A DNA stretch of 64,000 nucleotides from Bradyrhizobium sp. WSM471 (GCF_000244915.1 NZ_CM001442.1:7080012-7144011); one strand, 5' to 3'; positions 43,447 to 52,580 are shown, counted from the stretch's first letter. Numbers and translations are program-made. Notes: generated from the letters alone by a model not told the origin.

Positions 43447-43573
43447 GTCGTCCTGGCGAAAGCCAGGACCCATAACCCCGGGAAGCAATTTGGCGAAGAC
43501 GGGTCGTTCGGGACCGGCACCACCCGCAGTCGATAGATCACGCGGTATGGGTCCTGGCCTTCGCCAGGACGAC
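43447..43573. repeat. GTCGTCCTGGCGAAAGCC-type long dyad repeat
   Basis: GTCGTCCTGGCGAAAGCCAG at the left pairs with CTGGCCTTCGCCAGGACGAC at the right end, with a loosely related middle. The 127-base unit fills the space between the convergent monooxygenase and ThDP enzyme genes. Confidence 0.75.
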
Positions 43574-43580
43574 AGTAGGG

Positions 43581-45242
43581 CTACACCTTCCCGTCCACCA
43601 TCACCTCGATCAGCTTCGTCCCGGGCCGGCCAAACGCCGACGCCAGCGTCGCCTTCAACTCGCGGGGGTCGCTGACCTTGATCGCCTCGCATCCCAACGC
43701 CTTCGCCACGCCCGCGAAATCCACCGGCGGATCGACAAAATCCATACCGACGTAATTGTCGTCGCCATGGAAGGCGAGCAGACGCTGCTTGATGATGCGG
43801 TAGCCGCCATTGTTGGCAATGACCACATTGAGCGGCAGCTTGTGATGCGCTGCCGTCCACAGCGACTGGATCGAATACATCGCGCTGCCGTCGCCGGAGA
43901 AGCAGACCACGGGGCGATCGGGATTAGCGATGCTGGCGCCGACGGAAGCCGGCAGGCCCCAGCCGATGCCGCCGGAAGCAAGGCCGTGATAGCCGAAGCG
44001 GTCGCGGTGCGCGCGGAGCGCCGTGATCTGGCGGCTCGAGGTGAGGCCTTCGTCCACGAGGATGGCATTGGCGGGCATGGCCTCGACCATTTGCAGCACC
44101 AGCCAGTCCGGATCGATGGGGCTGCGGTCGGCGGCCTTGCCGATCTGCTCGACCAGCGTGGTGCGCCGCGCAGTCCAGTTCTTCGGCGCGAGCTCGGCGA
44201 GACGTTGCTTCGCGCGGTTCGCCAGGGCAGCGCCGCCGATCTCCTTCAGCACCGGGATCAGCGCACGCAGCGTTTCCTTCAAATCCGCCTTCAGCGCGAT
44301 CTCGGCACCGTAGTTCTTGGCGATCTCCCAATCGCCGAGACCGATCTGCACGATGCCAAGGCCCTCCGGCAGCGCATCGACCTCGCTGTAGACCGACATC
44401 CGCAAGGGATCGCCGCCGAGCGCGATCAAGAGGTCGTACGGCGCAAGCGTCTCGCGCGCGACTTTCTGGACACGTGCCAGCGTGCCGACGAAGCTCGGGC
44501 TCTCCGAGAGGAAGTGCGAGCCATAGGGCGTCGAGGATTGGTAGGCAGATGCACCCAATAGCTCGGCAAGCTCAGCGGCCTCCTTGAGCGCATCGCTTTT
44601 GACCACCTCGTCCATGGTGACGATCACGGGACGCTCAGCCCTCAGCAGACGTGCGGCGAACGCCTGGAGTGCCTCATCCGACGGCCTTGTGCGGGCGTCG
44701 ATGCGAGTGGAGCGGCCGAGATCGATCCCGGCCTCGCTGTTGAGGATGTCGCCGGGCAACGAAATGAACACCGGCCCGGTCGGGGGCGTGGTCGCGACTT
44801 TTGCGGCGCGGCGCACGATGCGCGGCAGATCCTCGAGCCGCGTCACCTCGACCGCCCATTTCACCAGCGGCTCGGCCATGCGCACCAGCGGTCCGTACAG
44901 CACCGGCTCCATCAGGCCGTGGCCTTGCTCCTGCTGGCCCGCGGTCAGGATCATCGGCGTGCCTGTGAACTGGGCGTTGTAGAGCGAGCCCATCGCGTTG
45001 CCGAGGCCGGGCGCGACATGGACGTTGCAGGCGACGAGCTTTCCGGAGGCGCGGCTGTAGCCATCCGCGATCGCCACCACCAGGCTCTCCTGCATCGCCA
45101 TCACATAGGTGAGATCAGGATGGTCCTTCAGCGCGTGCATGATCGGCAGCTCGGTGGTGCCGGGGTTGCCGAACAGATGCGTGATGCCCTCGTCCTTGAG
45201 CAGCGCGAGAAAGGCGGAGCGGCCGGTGATCTTGTTCTTCAT
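43581..45242 (-). CDS. thiamine-diphosphate-dependent enzyme, benzoylformate-decarboxylase-like
   Basis: A 553-residue three-domain ThDP enzyme. The N-terminal domain has LFGNPGTTELPIMHAL and MQESLVVAIADGYSRASGK (cofactor glutamate), NVHVAPGLGNAMGSLYNAQ with the active-site His, and LTAGQQEQGH. The C-terminal cofactor domain has FSGDGSAMYSIQSLWTAA and ANNGGYRIIKQ. The pattern is closer to benzoylformate decarboxylase than to acetolactate synthase, though the substrate is unproven. A perfect site GGAGGAAAC precedes the ATG at 45242. Confidence 0.88.
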   Translation of the reverse strand: MKNKITGRSAFLALLKDEGITHLFGNPGTTELPIMHALKDHPDLTYVMAMQESLVVAIADGYSRASGKLVACNVHVAPGLGNAMGSLYNAQFTGTPMILTAGQQEQGHGLMEPVLYGPLVRMAEPLVKWAVEVTRLEDLPRIVRRAAKVATTPPTGPVFISLPGDILNSEAGIDLGRSTRIDARTRPSDEALQAFAARLLRAERPVIVTMDEVVKSDALKEAAELAELLGASAYQSSTPYGSHFLSESPSFVGTLARVQKVARETLAPYDLLIALGGDPLRMSVYSEVDALPEGLGIVQIGLGDWEIAKNYGAEIALKADLKETLRALIPVLKEIGGAALANRAKQRLAELAPKNWTARRTTLVEQIGKAADRSPIDPDWLVLQMVEAMPANAILVDEGLTSSRQITALRAHRDRFGYHGLASGGIGWGLPASVGASIANPDRPVVCFSGDGSAMYSIQSLWTAAHHKLPLNVVIANNGGYRIIKQRLLAFHGDDNYVGMDFVDPPVDFAGVAKALGCEAIKVSDPRELKATLASAFGRPGTKLIEVMVDGKV

Positions 45243-45348
45243 GTTTCCTCCAGAGGCGGACGTTGCCGCAAGGACGGGCGCATGATGACCGAAATCGCGG
45301 GAGGCGCGCAAGGAAGCGCGGTCATGGCTGCGTTGCGTGGGCGAAGCG

Positions 45349-45852
45349 CTACATCTCCTCCCGCCCCTGCTCGAGCGGATCCTCGCCGCCCGCACGCTTC
45401 TTCTTTTTCGAGCGTTGCCAGACCACACCGGGAAAGCCTTTCAGCGGTACCAGCGGCTCGCCGGTATAGGTCCATTCCTGCAGCTCCTCGATCGCGATGT
45501 GATAGAGCGGCTGGCGGCCGGTGCGTTCCCTGAACAGCGCGCGGGGGATGTTGACCATATGCGGCCCACGCGGGCGCTCAAATACGATCGGCGTGCCGCA
45601 ATGCGCACAGAAGCTGCGCGCGGTCTTCGTTGCCTTGTCCTCGTAGCGGGTCAGCGCCGTCTTGCCTGCGGTGATGCGAAACCGCTTCTTCCAGCTTCCG
45701 ACATAGGTCGCATAGGCGGCGCCGTGGGCGCGACGGCTGGCGGCGGAATGATCGTGCCAGGCCCAGCGTGCGGGGACGTCAATCTCGAAGGTAACCTTGC
45801 CGCAGAGGCATTGGCCGGTTGCAACTCCTGCGGCGGCTGCGGCTTTGGCCAT
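45349..45852 (-). CDS. GFA-domain protein lacking the catalytic zinc cysteines
   Basis: A 167-residue protein of the glutathione-dependent formaldehyde-activating fold. GQCLCGKVTFEIDVPA and SFCAHCGTPI hold the structural-zinc cysteines. The middle segment, where active family members have C-x-C-x2-C, reads WHDHSAASRRAHGAAYATYV without cysteine. The tail is very basic (QRSKKKKRAGG). It may be a structural or non-glutathione relative. ATG at 45852 has GGGGGAAG upstream. Confidence 0.8.
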   Translation of the reverse strand: MAKAAAAAGVATGQCLCGKVTFEIDVPARWAWHDHSAASRRAHGAAYATYVGSWKKRFRITAGKTALTRYEDKATKTARSFCAHCGTPIVFERPRGPHMVNIPRALFRERTGRQPLYHIAIEELQEWTYTGEPLVPLKGFPGVVWQRSKKKKRAGGEDPLEQGREEM

Positions 45853-45918
45853 GGTTGCTTCCCCCATCGGTCGCAATGACGGAATTCGTGGCGTCCGTCG
45901 GGGCAACACGATAACTCC

Positions 45919-46001
45919 GTAGCCCGGATGAGCGAAGCGACATCCGGGAAGACCAGAGCTTGGGTGAAGGCCCCGGATATCGCTTCGCTCATCCGGGCTA
46001 C
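45919..46001. repeat. GTAGCCCGGATGAGCGAAGC-type dyad repeat
   Basis: The two arms are perfectly complementary for more than 20 bases (GTAGCCCGGATGAGCGAAGC at the left, GCTTCGCTCATCCGGGCTAC at the right), 83 bases in total. It has the GCGAAGC turn typical of REP elements and a form close to the RAYT-linked palindrome at 2245. Confidence 0.8.
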
Positions 46002-46008
46002 AGCAATG

Positions 46009-47136
46009 TCAGACCGGCGTCAGCTCGTCATACGCGGGATAGTCCGTATATCCCTTTTCCTCGCCACCGTAGAACGTCGCACGGTTATACGGCGTGAGAG
46101 AGTAATCGTGCTGCAGGCGGCGCGGCAGATCGGGGTTGGAGATGAAGATGCGGCCGAAGGCGATGAGGTCGGCATGTCCCTCCGCGATCGCGGCGTTCGC
46201 GGTCTCGCCCGTGAACCCGCCTGCCGTCATCAGCACGCCGCCGTAGAGCGGGCGGAACAGCAGCATTGCCGACGGCACGTTCTGCCAGTTGACTTCTGCG
46301 CGCCCCGAGCCGCTGGAGCGCGGCTCGATGAAATGCAAATAGGCAAGACCGAGCTTGTCGAGCGCCTTCACCACGTGCGTGTAGAGCGGCATCGGATCGG
46401 GCTCGCCGGAATCATTGGCGATGCCGTGGGGCGACAGCCGCACGCCGACGCGGCCCGCGCCCCAGACGTCGATCGCGGCCTGGGTCACTTCGAGCAGAAG
46501 CCGCGCGCGGTTCTCGATCGAACCGCCATATTGATCGTTGCGCTGGTTGCTGCGTGATTGCAGGAATTGCTCGAGCAGATAGCCGTTGGCGCCGTGGATC
46601 TCGACGCCGTCGAAGCCGGCGGCCAGCGCGTTCTTCGCACCCTGCCTGAAGGCCTCGACGATGCCCTTGACCTCGTCCGTCTCCAGCGCGCGCGGCGTCT
46701 CATAGTCGGAGATCTTGCCGTCGGCGGTCATTGCCTTCATGCCTTCGGCCCTGATCGGGATCGCCGAGGCCGAGACCGGCGGCTCCCCGCCGTGGAAGGA
46801 GGAATGCGAGACGCGGCCCACATGCCAGAGCTGGAGAAAGATGATGCCGCCCTTGGCGTGCACGGCGTCGACGACCTTGCGCCACCCCGCGATCTGCGTC
46901 TCCGAATAGATGCCGGGCGTCGCCGGATTGCCGCGGCCGTGCGAGAGCACGGGCGAGGCCTCGGCGATGAGCAGGCCGCCTCGGGTGGCGCGCTGACCGT
47001 AATATTCGGCGTTGAGCGGCCGCGGCGAAAAGCTCTCGCGCTCGGCCCGCATGCGCGTCAACGGCGCCATCGCGACGCGGTGCGCGAGCTTATACGGCCC
47101 GACCTGCAACGGTTGAAACAACGCCTCGAATTTCAT
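46009..47136 (-). CDS. alkene reductase, old yellow enzyme family
   Basis: A 375-residue FMN-dependent ene-reductase. Family motifs are LFQPLQVGPYKLAHRVAMAPLTRMRA, LQLWHVGRVSH, DGVEIHGANGYLLEQFLQSRSNQRND and GRIFISNPDLPRRL. The His and Asn of the substrate site are in EIHGAN. It reduces activated C=C bonds, for example in enoates or nitrate esters. The start at 47136 is by homology. It is the leftward neighbour of the outer membrane protein but is insulated by a terminator. Confidence 0.93.
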   Translation of the reverse strand: MKFEALFQPLQVGPYKLAHRVAMAPLTRMRAERESFSPRPLNAEYYGQRATRGGLLIAEASPVLSHGRGNPATPGIYSETQIAGWRKVVDAVHAKGGIIFLQLWHVGRVSHSSFHGGEPPVSASAIPIRAEGMKAMTADGKISDYETPRALETDEVKGIVEAFRQGAKNALAAGFDGVEIHGANGYLLEQFLQSRSNQRNDQYGGSIENRARLLLEVTQAAIDVWGAGRVGVRLSPHGIANDSGEPDPMPLYTHVVKALDKLGLAYLHFIEPRSSGSGRAEVNWQNVPSAMLLFRPLYGGVLMTAGGFTGETANAAIAEGHADLIAFGRIFISNPDLPRRLQHDYSLTPYNRATFYGGEEKGYTDYPAYDELTPV

Positions 47137-47241
47137 GCCGGCCCCAAAATGAACGATGAGAGGACGAGGATCATAGGAGAAAGGCTCGCAGCTCGGAAGC
47201 TGCATGGGGGAATGGCTGGCCAGCCAAAAGAGGCGGGGAAT

Positions 47242-47271
47242 AAAAAAAGCCCCGGGCCGAGCCCGGGGCTT
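47242..47271 (-). terminator. rho-independent terminator after the outer membrane protein gene
   Basis: GCCCCGGGC-CGA-GCCCGGGGC is a 9-bp GC stem, followed on the minus strand by TTTTTTTA. It lies 22 bases after the stop of the gene at 47294, ideal for ending its transcript before the reductase gene. Confidence 0.85.
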
Positions 47272-47293
47272 GTAGTCTGTTCAGAATTGCAGG

Positions 47294-48160
47294 TCAGTAT
47301 TTTGCGACGACCGCGCCTGCGCCGAACTTGTAGTTCAAACCGACGCGCGCGATGTGGCCCGAGAAACTCGCGGTTGAGTCAAAGCCGCGTGCCGGGCCGG
47401 GCGTGAACGGGAACAGCGGATTGAAGATGGTGTATTTCTCGCTGCCGAGATCGTAGTAGAGATATTCGAGCTTGACGCTCCAGTTCGACGCAAAGCGGTA
47501 CTCGCCACCGCCGCCGACCGTCCAGCCCACGCGCCAGCTTTCCACCGCGCCGGCGCTACAGATCACATTGAGGCAGGGCGTGCCGCTCGCACCCGTGGGA
47601 TCCACGATCGACGTCGACGCCTTGACGTGCCCATAGGCAAGACCGCCGGTCGCGTACAGCAACAAGTCGGGCACGACGGTGGCACCGATCCGGCCTCGCA
47701 CGGTCCCCAACCAGTCGACCTTCTGATCTTGCGTGGTCATGATCGTCGGGAAGACCGGCAAGGTTCGGGTCACCGTTGAGCTACCCTTGATGTCGGCCGC
47801 CGCGATATCGGCTTCGACGCCCCACACCAACGAGCCCGTCTGCACATTGTAGCCGGCCTGCAAGCCGCCCATCACGCCACGCGCGTTTGTTGCGAGCGAG
47901 GCAGCGACAAGGCCGCCCGCCAGTGCGACGTCGAGCACGCCGGCGGTGAAGACCGGATCATGCGGCGCGAGATCGTTCGCACCATCGCCCCACCCATATC
48001 CGACATTCACGCCGGCGTAGAAGCCCGACCAGTTGTAGGCGACGGGCAGTGGCGAGGCCTTGTACGCCGGCGCACGTGCGGTCATGTCGGCCGCGAGCGC
48101 GGGGTACGCCGAGGCGACGCCCAAAGCCACAAACACGATCGGAGCAAAGCGAAGCATCAT
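47294..48160 (-). CDS. outer membrane beta-barrel protein (Omp25/31-type porin family)
   Basis: A 288-residue outer membrane protein of the Rhizobiales Omp25/31-like group. The signal peptide ends AYPALAADM, followed by WSGFYAGVNVGYGWG, the family start. Alternating hydrophobic strands continue to NYKFGAGAVVAKY, where the aromatic terminal residue supports an eight-strand barrel. A single transcription unit with its own terminator; 201 gene-free bases separate it from the aldehyde dehydrogenase. Confidence 0.93.
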   Translation of the reverse strand: MMLRFAPIVFVALGVASAYPALAADMTARAPAYKASPLPVAYNWSGFYAGVNVGYGWGDGANDLAPHDPVFTAGVLDVALAGGLVAASLATNARGVMGGLQAGYNVQTGSLVWGVEADIAAADIKGSSTVTRTLPVFPTIMTTQDQKVDWLGTVRGRIGATVVPDLLLYATGGLAYGHVKASTSIVDPTGASGTPCLNVICSAGAVESWRVGWTVGGGGEYRFASNWSVKLEYLYYDLGSEKYTIFNPLFPFTPGPARGFDSTASFSGHIARVGLNYKFGAGAVVAKY

Positions 48161-48361
48161 CGATATTCCAATTCCGAAGATTGACGGTGACCAGAACTAA
48201 CCGGCCGACATTCGAAATGGGATAGCAAGTCTTGCAAAATCGCGGACGACGCGCGCTTTCAAACCGCTTGTAGCGTCCGGGCAACAACCTCTGGTCGCCG
48301 CAAGCGGACTCGCGTCGCCGCAGGCAAGACTCGACCACTGAAGTCCGGACGCGATGGCGCG

Positions 48362-49858
48362 TCAGGCCGTCTTGATCCAGACAGCCTTCACGTTGAGATA
48401 TTCCTCGACGTGCTGCTTGCCGGATTCGCGGCCGTAGCCGCTCATCTTGTAGCCACCGAAGGGGACGGCCGGGTCCATCGCTTGGTAGCAGTTCACCCAC
48501 ACCGAGCCGGCACGCAGACTCTTCGCGACCGCATGCGCCTTGCTGACGTCCCGCGTCCACAGGCCCGAGCCGAGACCGAACGTGGTGGCGTTGGCGCGCT
48601 TGACCAACTCGTCCGTGTCCTTGAACGCGATCGCGGAGATGACGGGACCAAAAATCTCCTCCTGCGCGATCCGCATATTGTCCTGAACGCCCGCGAACAC
48701 TGTTGGCGACACGAAGAAGCCTTTTGCAAGCGCGCCTTCGGTGACGCGGCCACCGCCAGCGAGCGCCCGCGCGCCTTCCTTCTGGCCGATGTCGAGATAG
48801 CTGGTGACGCGCTCGAGCTGTTGCTCGGACACCAGTGGTCCGATCTGGGTGTTAGGATCGAGGCCGTTGCCGACCTGCAGTTTCTTGCCGAACTCGGCGA
48901 CGCGGCCGACGAACTCCTCGTAGATCGACTGCTCGACAAACAACCGGGTGCCGGCGCTGCAGATTTGCCCCGAATTGGCAAACACCGCCATCGCGGCTCC
49001 CGGCACGGCCGCATCGAGATCGGCATCCGCGAACACGATGTCCGGCGACTTGCCGCCGAGCTCGAGCGAGACACGCTTGAGGTTGCCGGCCGAGGCGCGG
49101 ATGATCGACTGGCCGGTGATATGCGAGCCGGTGAAGGCAACCTTGTCGACGTCGTGGTGCGCGGCAAGCGCCGCGCCCGCGGTCTCGCCATAGCCGGGCA
49201 CGACGTTGATGACGCCGGGCGGCACGCCCGCTTCCATCGCGAGCTCGGCGATGCGCAACGAGGTCAGCGGCGCTTCTTCGGCGGGTTTGAGCACGACGGT
49301 GCAGCCGGTCGCGATCGCCGGACCGATCTTCCAGATCGTCGCAGTCAGCGGACCGTTCCAGGGAATGATGGCGCCGACGACGCCGATTGGCTCCTTCAGC
49401 GTGTAGGAGAAGATCTCGCCGGGCAGCGAGTTCTCGATGGTCTCGCCGTGAATCGCGGTGGTCTGGCCGGCATAATAGCGCAGCATGCCGACGGCGCGCA
49501 GGCGATAGGCGCGGGTACGGCTGAGCGGCGCGCCCATGTCGAGCGTGTCGAGCTGCGACAATTCGTCGAAATTCTTCTCGACGAGGTCTGCAAGCTTCAG
49601 GAGCAGGTTCTGCCGCTCGAACGGCTTGACCTTGCTCCACGGCCCTTCGAACGCGCGGCGGGCGGCAGCAACTGCACGGTCGATATCTTCCTTGTCGCCC
49701 TCGGCCACGGTTGCGAGCAGCTCACCGGTCGCAGGGTTATGGGTCTCGAAGCGCTTGCCTGAGGCAGCGTCGACCCACCTCCCGTCGATCAGCATCTGCT
49801 TGTAGGACCCATTGGCGAACGGATGGCGCGTGATCGGAATAGCCTGCGACACAGCCAT
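48362..49858 (-). CDS. NAD-dependent aldehyde dehydrogenase
   Basis: A 498-residue aldehyde dehydrogenase. NPATGEL and NPATGELLATVAEG are near the start, the Rossmann region GVVGAIIPWNGPL follows, the general base is in ELGGKSPDIVFADAD and the nucleophile in GQICSAGTRLFVEQ. It would oxidise aldehydes to acids with NAD(P). ATG at 49858 has GGGAG upstream; a six-residue longer start is possible. Divergent from an SDR gene, suggesting a shared promoter and an alcohol-aldehyde-acid route. Confidence 0.94.
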   Translation of the reverse strand: MAVSQAIPITRHPFANGSYKQMLIDGRWVDAASGKRFETHNPATGELLATVAEGDKEDIDRAVAAARRAFEGPWSKVKPFERQNLLLKLADLVEKNFDELSQLDTLDMGAPLSRTRAYRLRAVGMLRYYAGQTTAIHGETIENSLPGEIFSYTLKEPIGVVGAIIPWNGPLTATIWKIGPAIATGCTVVLKPAEEAPLTSLRIAELAMEAGVPPGVINVVPGYGETAGAALAAHHDVDKVAFTGSHITGQSIIRASAGNLKRVSLELGGKSPDIVFADADLDAAVPGAAMAVFANSGQICSAGTRLFVEQSIYEEFVGRVAEFGKKLQVGNGLDPNTQIGPLVSEQQLERVTSYLDIGQKEGARALAGGGRVTEGALAKGFFVSPTVFAGVQDNMRIAQEEIFGPVISAIAFKDTDELVKRANATTFGLGSGLWTRDVSKAHAVAKSLRAGSVWVNCYQAMDPAVPFGGYKMSGYGRESGKQHVEEYLNVKAVWIKTA

Positions 49859-50056
49859 GGCTGAACTCCCTGTCAAATGATTGATTGGTTCGATCTGGGC
49901 GGGATCGTTGGGTCGATAGAATACTGCGATGCCGGACAGGCGTAAAGGAAAGGCATAAAGTCGGCGCGGAACGAAGACCTCCCATGCCGACTTGTGCAGG
50001 GTCGCGCGAGTGCCATGTTATAGCACGACCGAGCCCCCTCCCCCGGAGAAGGATCC

Positions 50057-50902
50057 ATGCCGCATCCCGCCATCGTCAAAGACAATGTTGCCGTAATCAC
50101 CGGCGGCGCGTCCGGGATCGGATTCGCCGCGGCTTTGGCGTTCGCGCGCGATGGCATGAAGGTGTGTATCGCCGATGTGGATCAGGTGCGGCTGGCGGAC
50201 GCCGCGACAAGACTCTCATCCGTCACGTCCGCCACACATGTGATGACCTTCGCGATTGACGTCAGCAAGACCGAGGGCGTGACGGAACTGGAGCGCGCCG
50301 TGCGCGAGCGCTTCGGCGGCACCGACATCCTCATGAACAATGCGGGCATCCAGCCCGGCAGCACGCTGTTCGGCGAACCCGACAATTGGCAGCGCATCAT
50401 CGACGTCAACATGTGGGGCATCATCAACGGCTCGCGCATCTTCGCGCCCAACATGATCGCGCGCGGCAGGGCCGGGCTCATCATCAACACCGGCTCGAAG
50501 CAGGGCATCACCACCCCGCCCGGCGATCCCGCCTACAACGTCTCCAAGGCCGGCGTGAAGGCTTTTACCGAAGCGCTCCAGTACGAGCTGCGCAACACTG
50601 CGGACTGCCGCATCACCGCGCATCTGCTGATTCCCGGCTTCGTCTTTACGGGGCTTACCGCGAAGGGCCGGACAGAGAAGCCGGCCGGCGCCTGGACGGC
50701 CGAGCAGACCGTGAATTTCATGCTGGCGCGCCTTGAGGACGGCGATTTCTACATCCTGTGCCCGGACAACGACGTTCCGCGCGCGCTCGACGAAAAGCGC
50801 ATGCTGTGGGCCGCAGGCGACATCGTGGAGAACCGCCCGCCGCTGTCACGCTGGCACCCGGATTATGCGGATGCATTCGCGAGGTTCGTGAAGGGAGAGT
50901 AG
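50057..50902 (+). CDS. SDR-family oxidoreductase
   Basis: A 281-residue short-chain dehydrogenase. TGGASGIGFAAALAFARDG, NNAGIQPG, and the YNVSK catalytic pair (Tyr, Lys) are visible. The extra C-terminal part (FYILCPDNDVPRALDEKRMLWAAGDIVENRPPLSRWHPDY) is longer than the typical 250-residue SDR. It is read divergently from the aldehyde dehydrogenase over 198 bases. A ribosome site (CGGAGAAGG) precedes the ATG. Confidence 0.92.
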   Translation: MPHPAIVKDNVAVITGGASGIGFAAALAFARDGMKVCIADVDQVRLADAATRLSSVTSATHVMTFAIDVSKTEGVTELERAVRERFGGTDILMNNAGIQPGSTLFGEPDNWQRIIDVNMWGIINGSRIFAPNMIARGRAGLIINTGSKQGITTPPGDPAYNVSKAGVKAFTEALQYELRNTADCRITAHLLIPGFVFTGLTAKGRTEKPAGAWTAEQTVNFMLARLEDGDFYILCPDNDVPRALDEKRMLWAAGDIVENRPPLSRWHPDYADAFARFVKGE

Positions 50903-50904
50903 TT

Positions 50905-51003
50905 GATCCTCATGGTGAGGAGCGCGGAACGCGCGTCTCGAACCATGCAGGCCCGGTTGGGGCCTCGATCCTTCGAGACGCCCGCTTGCAGCGGGCTCCT
51001 CAG
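50905..51003. repeat. TCCTCAT-type long dyad, left part interrupted by the IS
   Basis: TCCTCATGGTGAGGAGCGCG begins a second copy of the repeat at 25619; its right part would end CTCCTCAGGATGAGG. That end is now split: the left side stops at CTCAG (50999-51003) and resumes at 52551-52564 after the insertion sequence. This shows the IS entered an existing repeat. Confidence 0.8.
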
Positions 51004-52550
51004 AGCTTGAGAATGTTTCGCTCCCGCCGAGAGAGCTTTGCATTGCCTGGAGAGCAGTGACCCCAAGGTTTTCAGCTGAACCGGCCCGCTGATGGGGGCT
51101 TTGTTGGCGCCTATTGGTGCGGGCTCGCCTATTTATGCCGCTTGCGCCTTGGCGTGTAAGGCGAAGAAGCGCATCATGTTGTGAGCGACCGCGAACCACA
51201 ACAGGTGGATGCGGGCCTTGATCTTGCCGCGCAGGGATAACTGGCGCAGGCCCATGCGTCGGGCATGGGCGTTGATGCATTCGTGTTCGCAACGCAGCCG
51301 GTAGAACGCCTTGCCATCGTCGCTCTTCATGCGTTCACGCCAGTCCGCGACGCCAACACCGTCACCTTTCTTAGGGGCATAAGGGTCGGTGCCGTGTTTT
51401 GTCTGCGCTGGCGGACACCACACTTTTATACCGTTGGCATGGGCCCACTCAATGGCTTCGTTTTTGGTGAAGCCGCCATCGACCAGATAGTTGGAGGGTT
51501 GGTAGCCTTCGGCATGCACCATCTCGATCCCCGGCTGGGCCAAGCCCCGATCCGAGCCGCTGGTATCGATATCGACCGCAACGATCACCTGGTGTTCCGG
51601 AGCCGATACGATCTGTGTGTTGTAGGCCGGGCGCCATCCGCCATCGGCCATCTTCATCACCCGTGCGTCGGCATCGGTGGTGGAAGCGCGCGGCGACTTC
51701 TGCTTGGCCACCTCTTTCTTGTTGGTTTTCTCTCGCCGCTCCCGCTCGGCTTCCAGCTCCTTCATGCGTTCCTGCGCCGCCGCGATCCGCTCCGCACGCT
51801 CGCGGGCGCCACGCTCCTTTGCCGCACGCCGACGCCGATCATCGGCCGCAGGATCGGTCTCGACTTCAAAGCGCAGGCGCTCCACCCGCGTCTGCGCTGC
51901 CGTCTTCAACTCATCAAGCCGTGGCCGCCGGCGGAACGAGCCCGCCCCGGCCGCCGCGCGCACCCGCAAACCATCCTGCGCCAAGGTGTCGAGCGACACC
52001 AATCCAGCGTCCACCATCGACGCGACGCCCTGTGTCAGCAGCCGTTCCAGAACCGCCATATGGGCGATCCGGAAGTTCGACAGGCTGTGATAGTTCATCG
52101 ACACTCCGCCGCACAACCAACGATAGATCAGATGATCCCGGCACAGCCGGTCCAGTTGGCGAGCGCTGCCCACTCCATCGATCGTGGCCCAGAGCCAAAG
52201 CGCCAGCATCAGCTTCGGCGAGGCCGGCGGATGTCCGGGCTCGCCCTCCCGCGCCTTGATGACGTCGTACAGCGCCGACAGATCCAGCCCCTCGACAAAC
52301 GACCAAACCGCGCGGACCGGATGATCATCCCCTACCAGATCGTCCAATGCCGCGACCTGCATGCTCATCTGGCTGCGTTCCGGTTCTCGCAACCGCACCG
52401 CGCCGCGTCCCTTGGGTAGTGGCTTATCCTGCTCGGGCAAGTCTTCGAACAATTGATCGTCAGCCATCATCTGCCCCTGCTTCGCCCCGTCATCGAATCA
52501 TAGCAAAGCGGCTACGGCAAATGCCCGTTTAGACGAAAGATTCTCACCCT
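51004..52550 (-). mobile_element. IS1182-type insertion sequence, intact
   Basis: A 1547-base element with terminal inverted repeats: the left end reads AGCTTGAGAATGTTTCG and the complement of the right end reads AGGGTGAGAATCTTTCG, matching at 14 of 17 positions. The 5 bases CTCAG occur at both edges (50999-51003 and 52551-52555) as a target duplication. The only gene is the transposase at 51133-52470. No passenger gene is seen. Confidence 0.88.
51133..52470 (-). CDS. IS1182-family transposase
   Basis: A 445-residue DDE transposase. LPEQDKPLPKGRGAVRLREPERSQM and DLVGDDHPVRAVW are at the N-terminus; SPKLMLALWLWATIDGVGSARQL is the DUF772-like region; catalytic residues are suggested by DTLAQDGLRVRA and YLVDGGFTKNEAI, with RCEHECINAHARRMG near the end. 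A long Arg/Glu-rich helical insert lies between (ERAERIAAAQERMKELEAER). No frameshift or stop is present, so the IS may be active. Confidence 0.92.
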   Translation of the reverse strand: MMADDQLFEDLPEQDKPLPKGRGAVRLREPERSQMSMQVAALDDLVGDDHPVRAVWSFVEGLDLSALYDVIKAREGEPGHPPASPKLMLALWLWATIDGVGSARQLDRLCRDHLIYRWLCGGVSMNYHSLSNFRIAHMAVLERLLTQGVASMVDAGLVSLDTLAQDGLRVRAAAGAGSFRRRPRLDELKTAAQTRVERLRFEVETDPAADDRRRRAAKERGARERAERIAAAQERMKELEAERERREKTNKKEVAKQKSPRASTTDADARVMKMADGGWRPAYNTQIVSAPEHQVIVAVDIDTSGSDRGLAQPGIEMVHAEGYQPSNYLVDGGFTKNEAIEWAHANGIKVWCPPAQTKHGTDPYAPKKGDGVGVADWRERMKSDDGKAFYRLRCEHECINAHARRMGLRQLSLRGKIKARIHLLWFAVAHNMMRFFALHAKAQAA

Positions 52551-52580
52551 CTCAGGATGAGGGGTTACACATGGGGCGCT

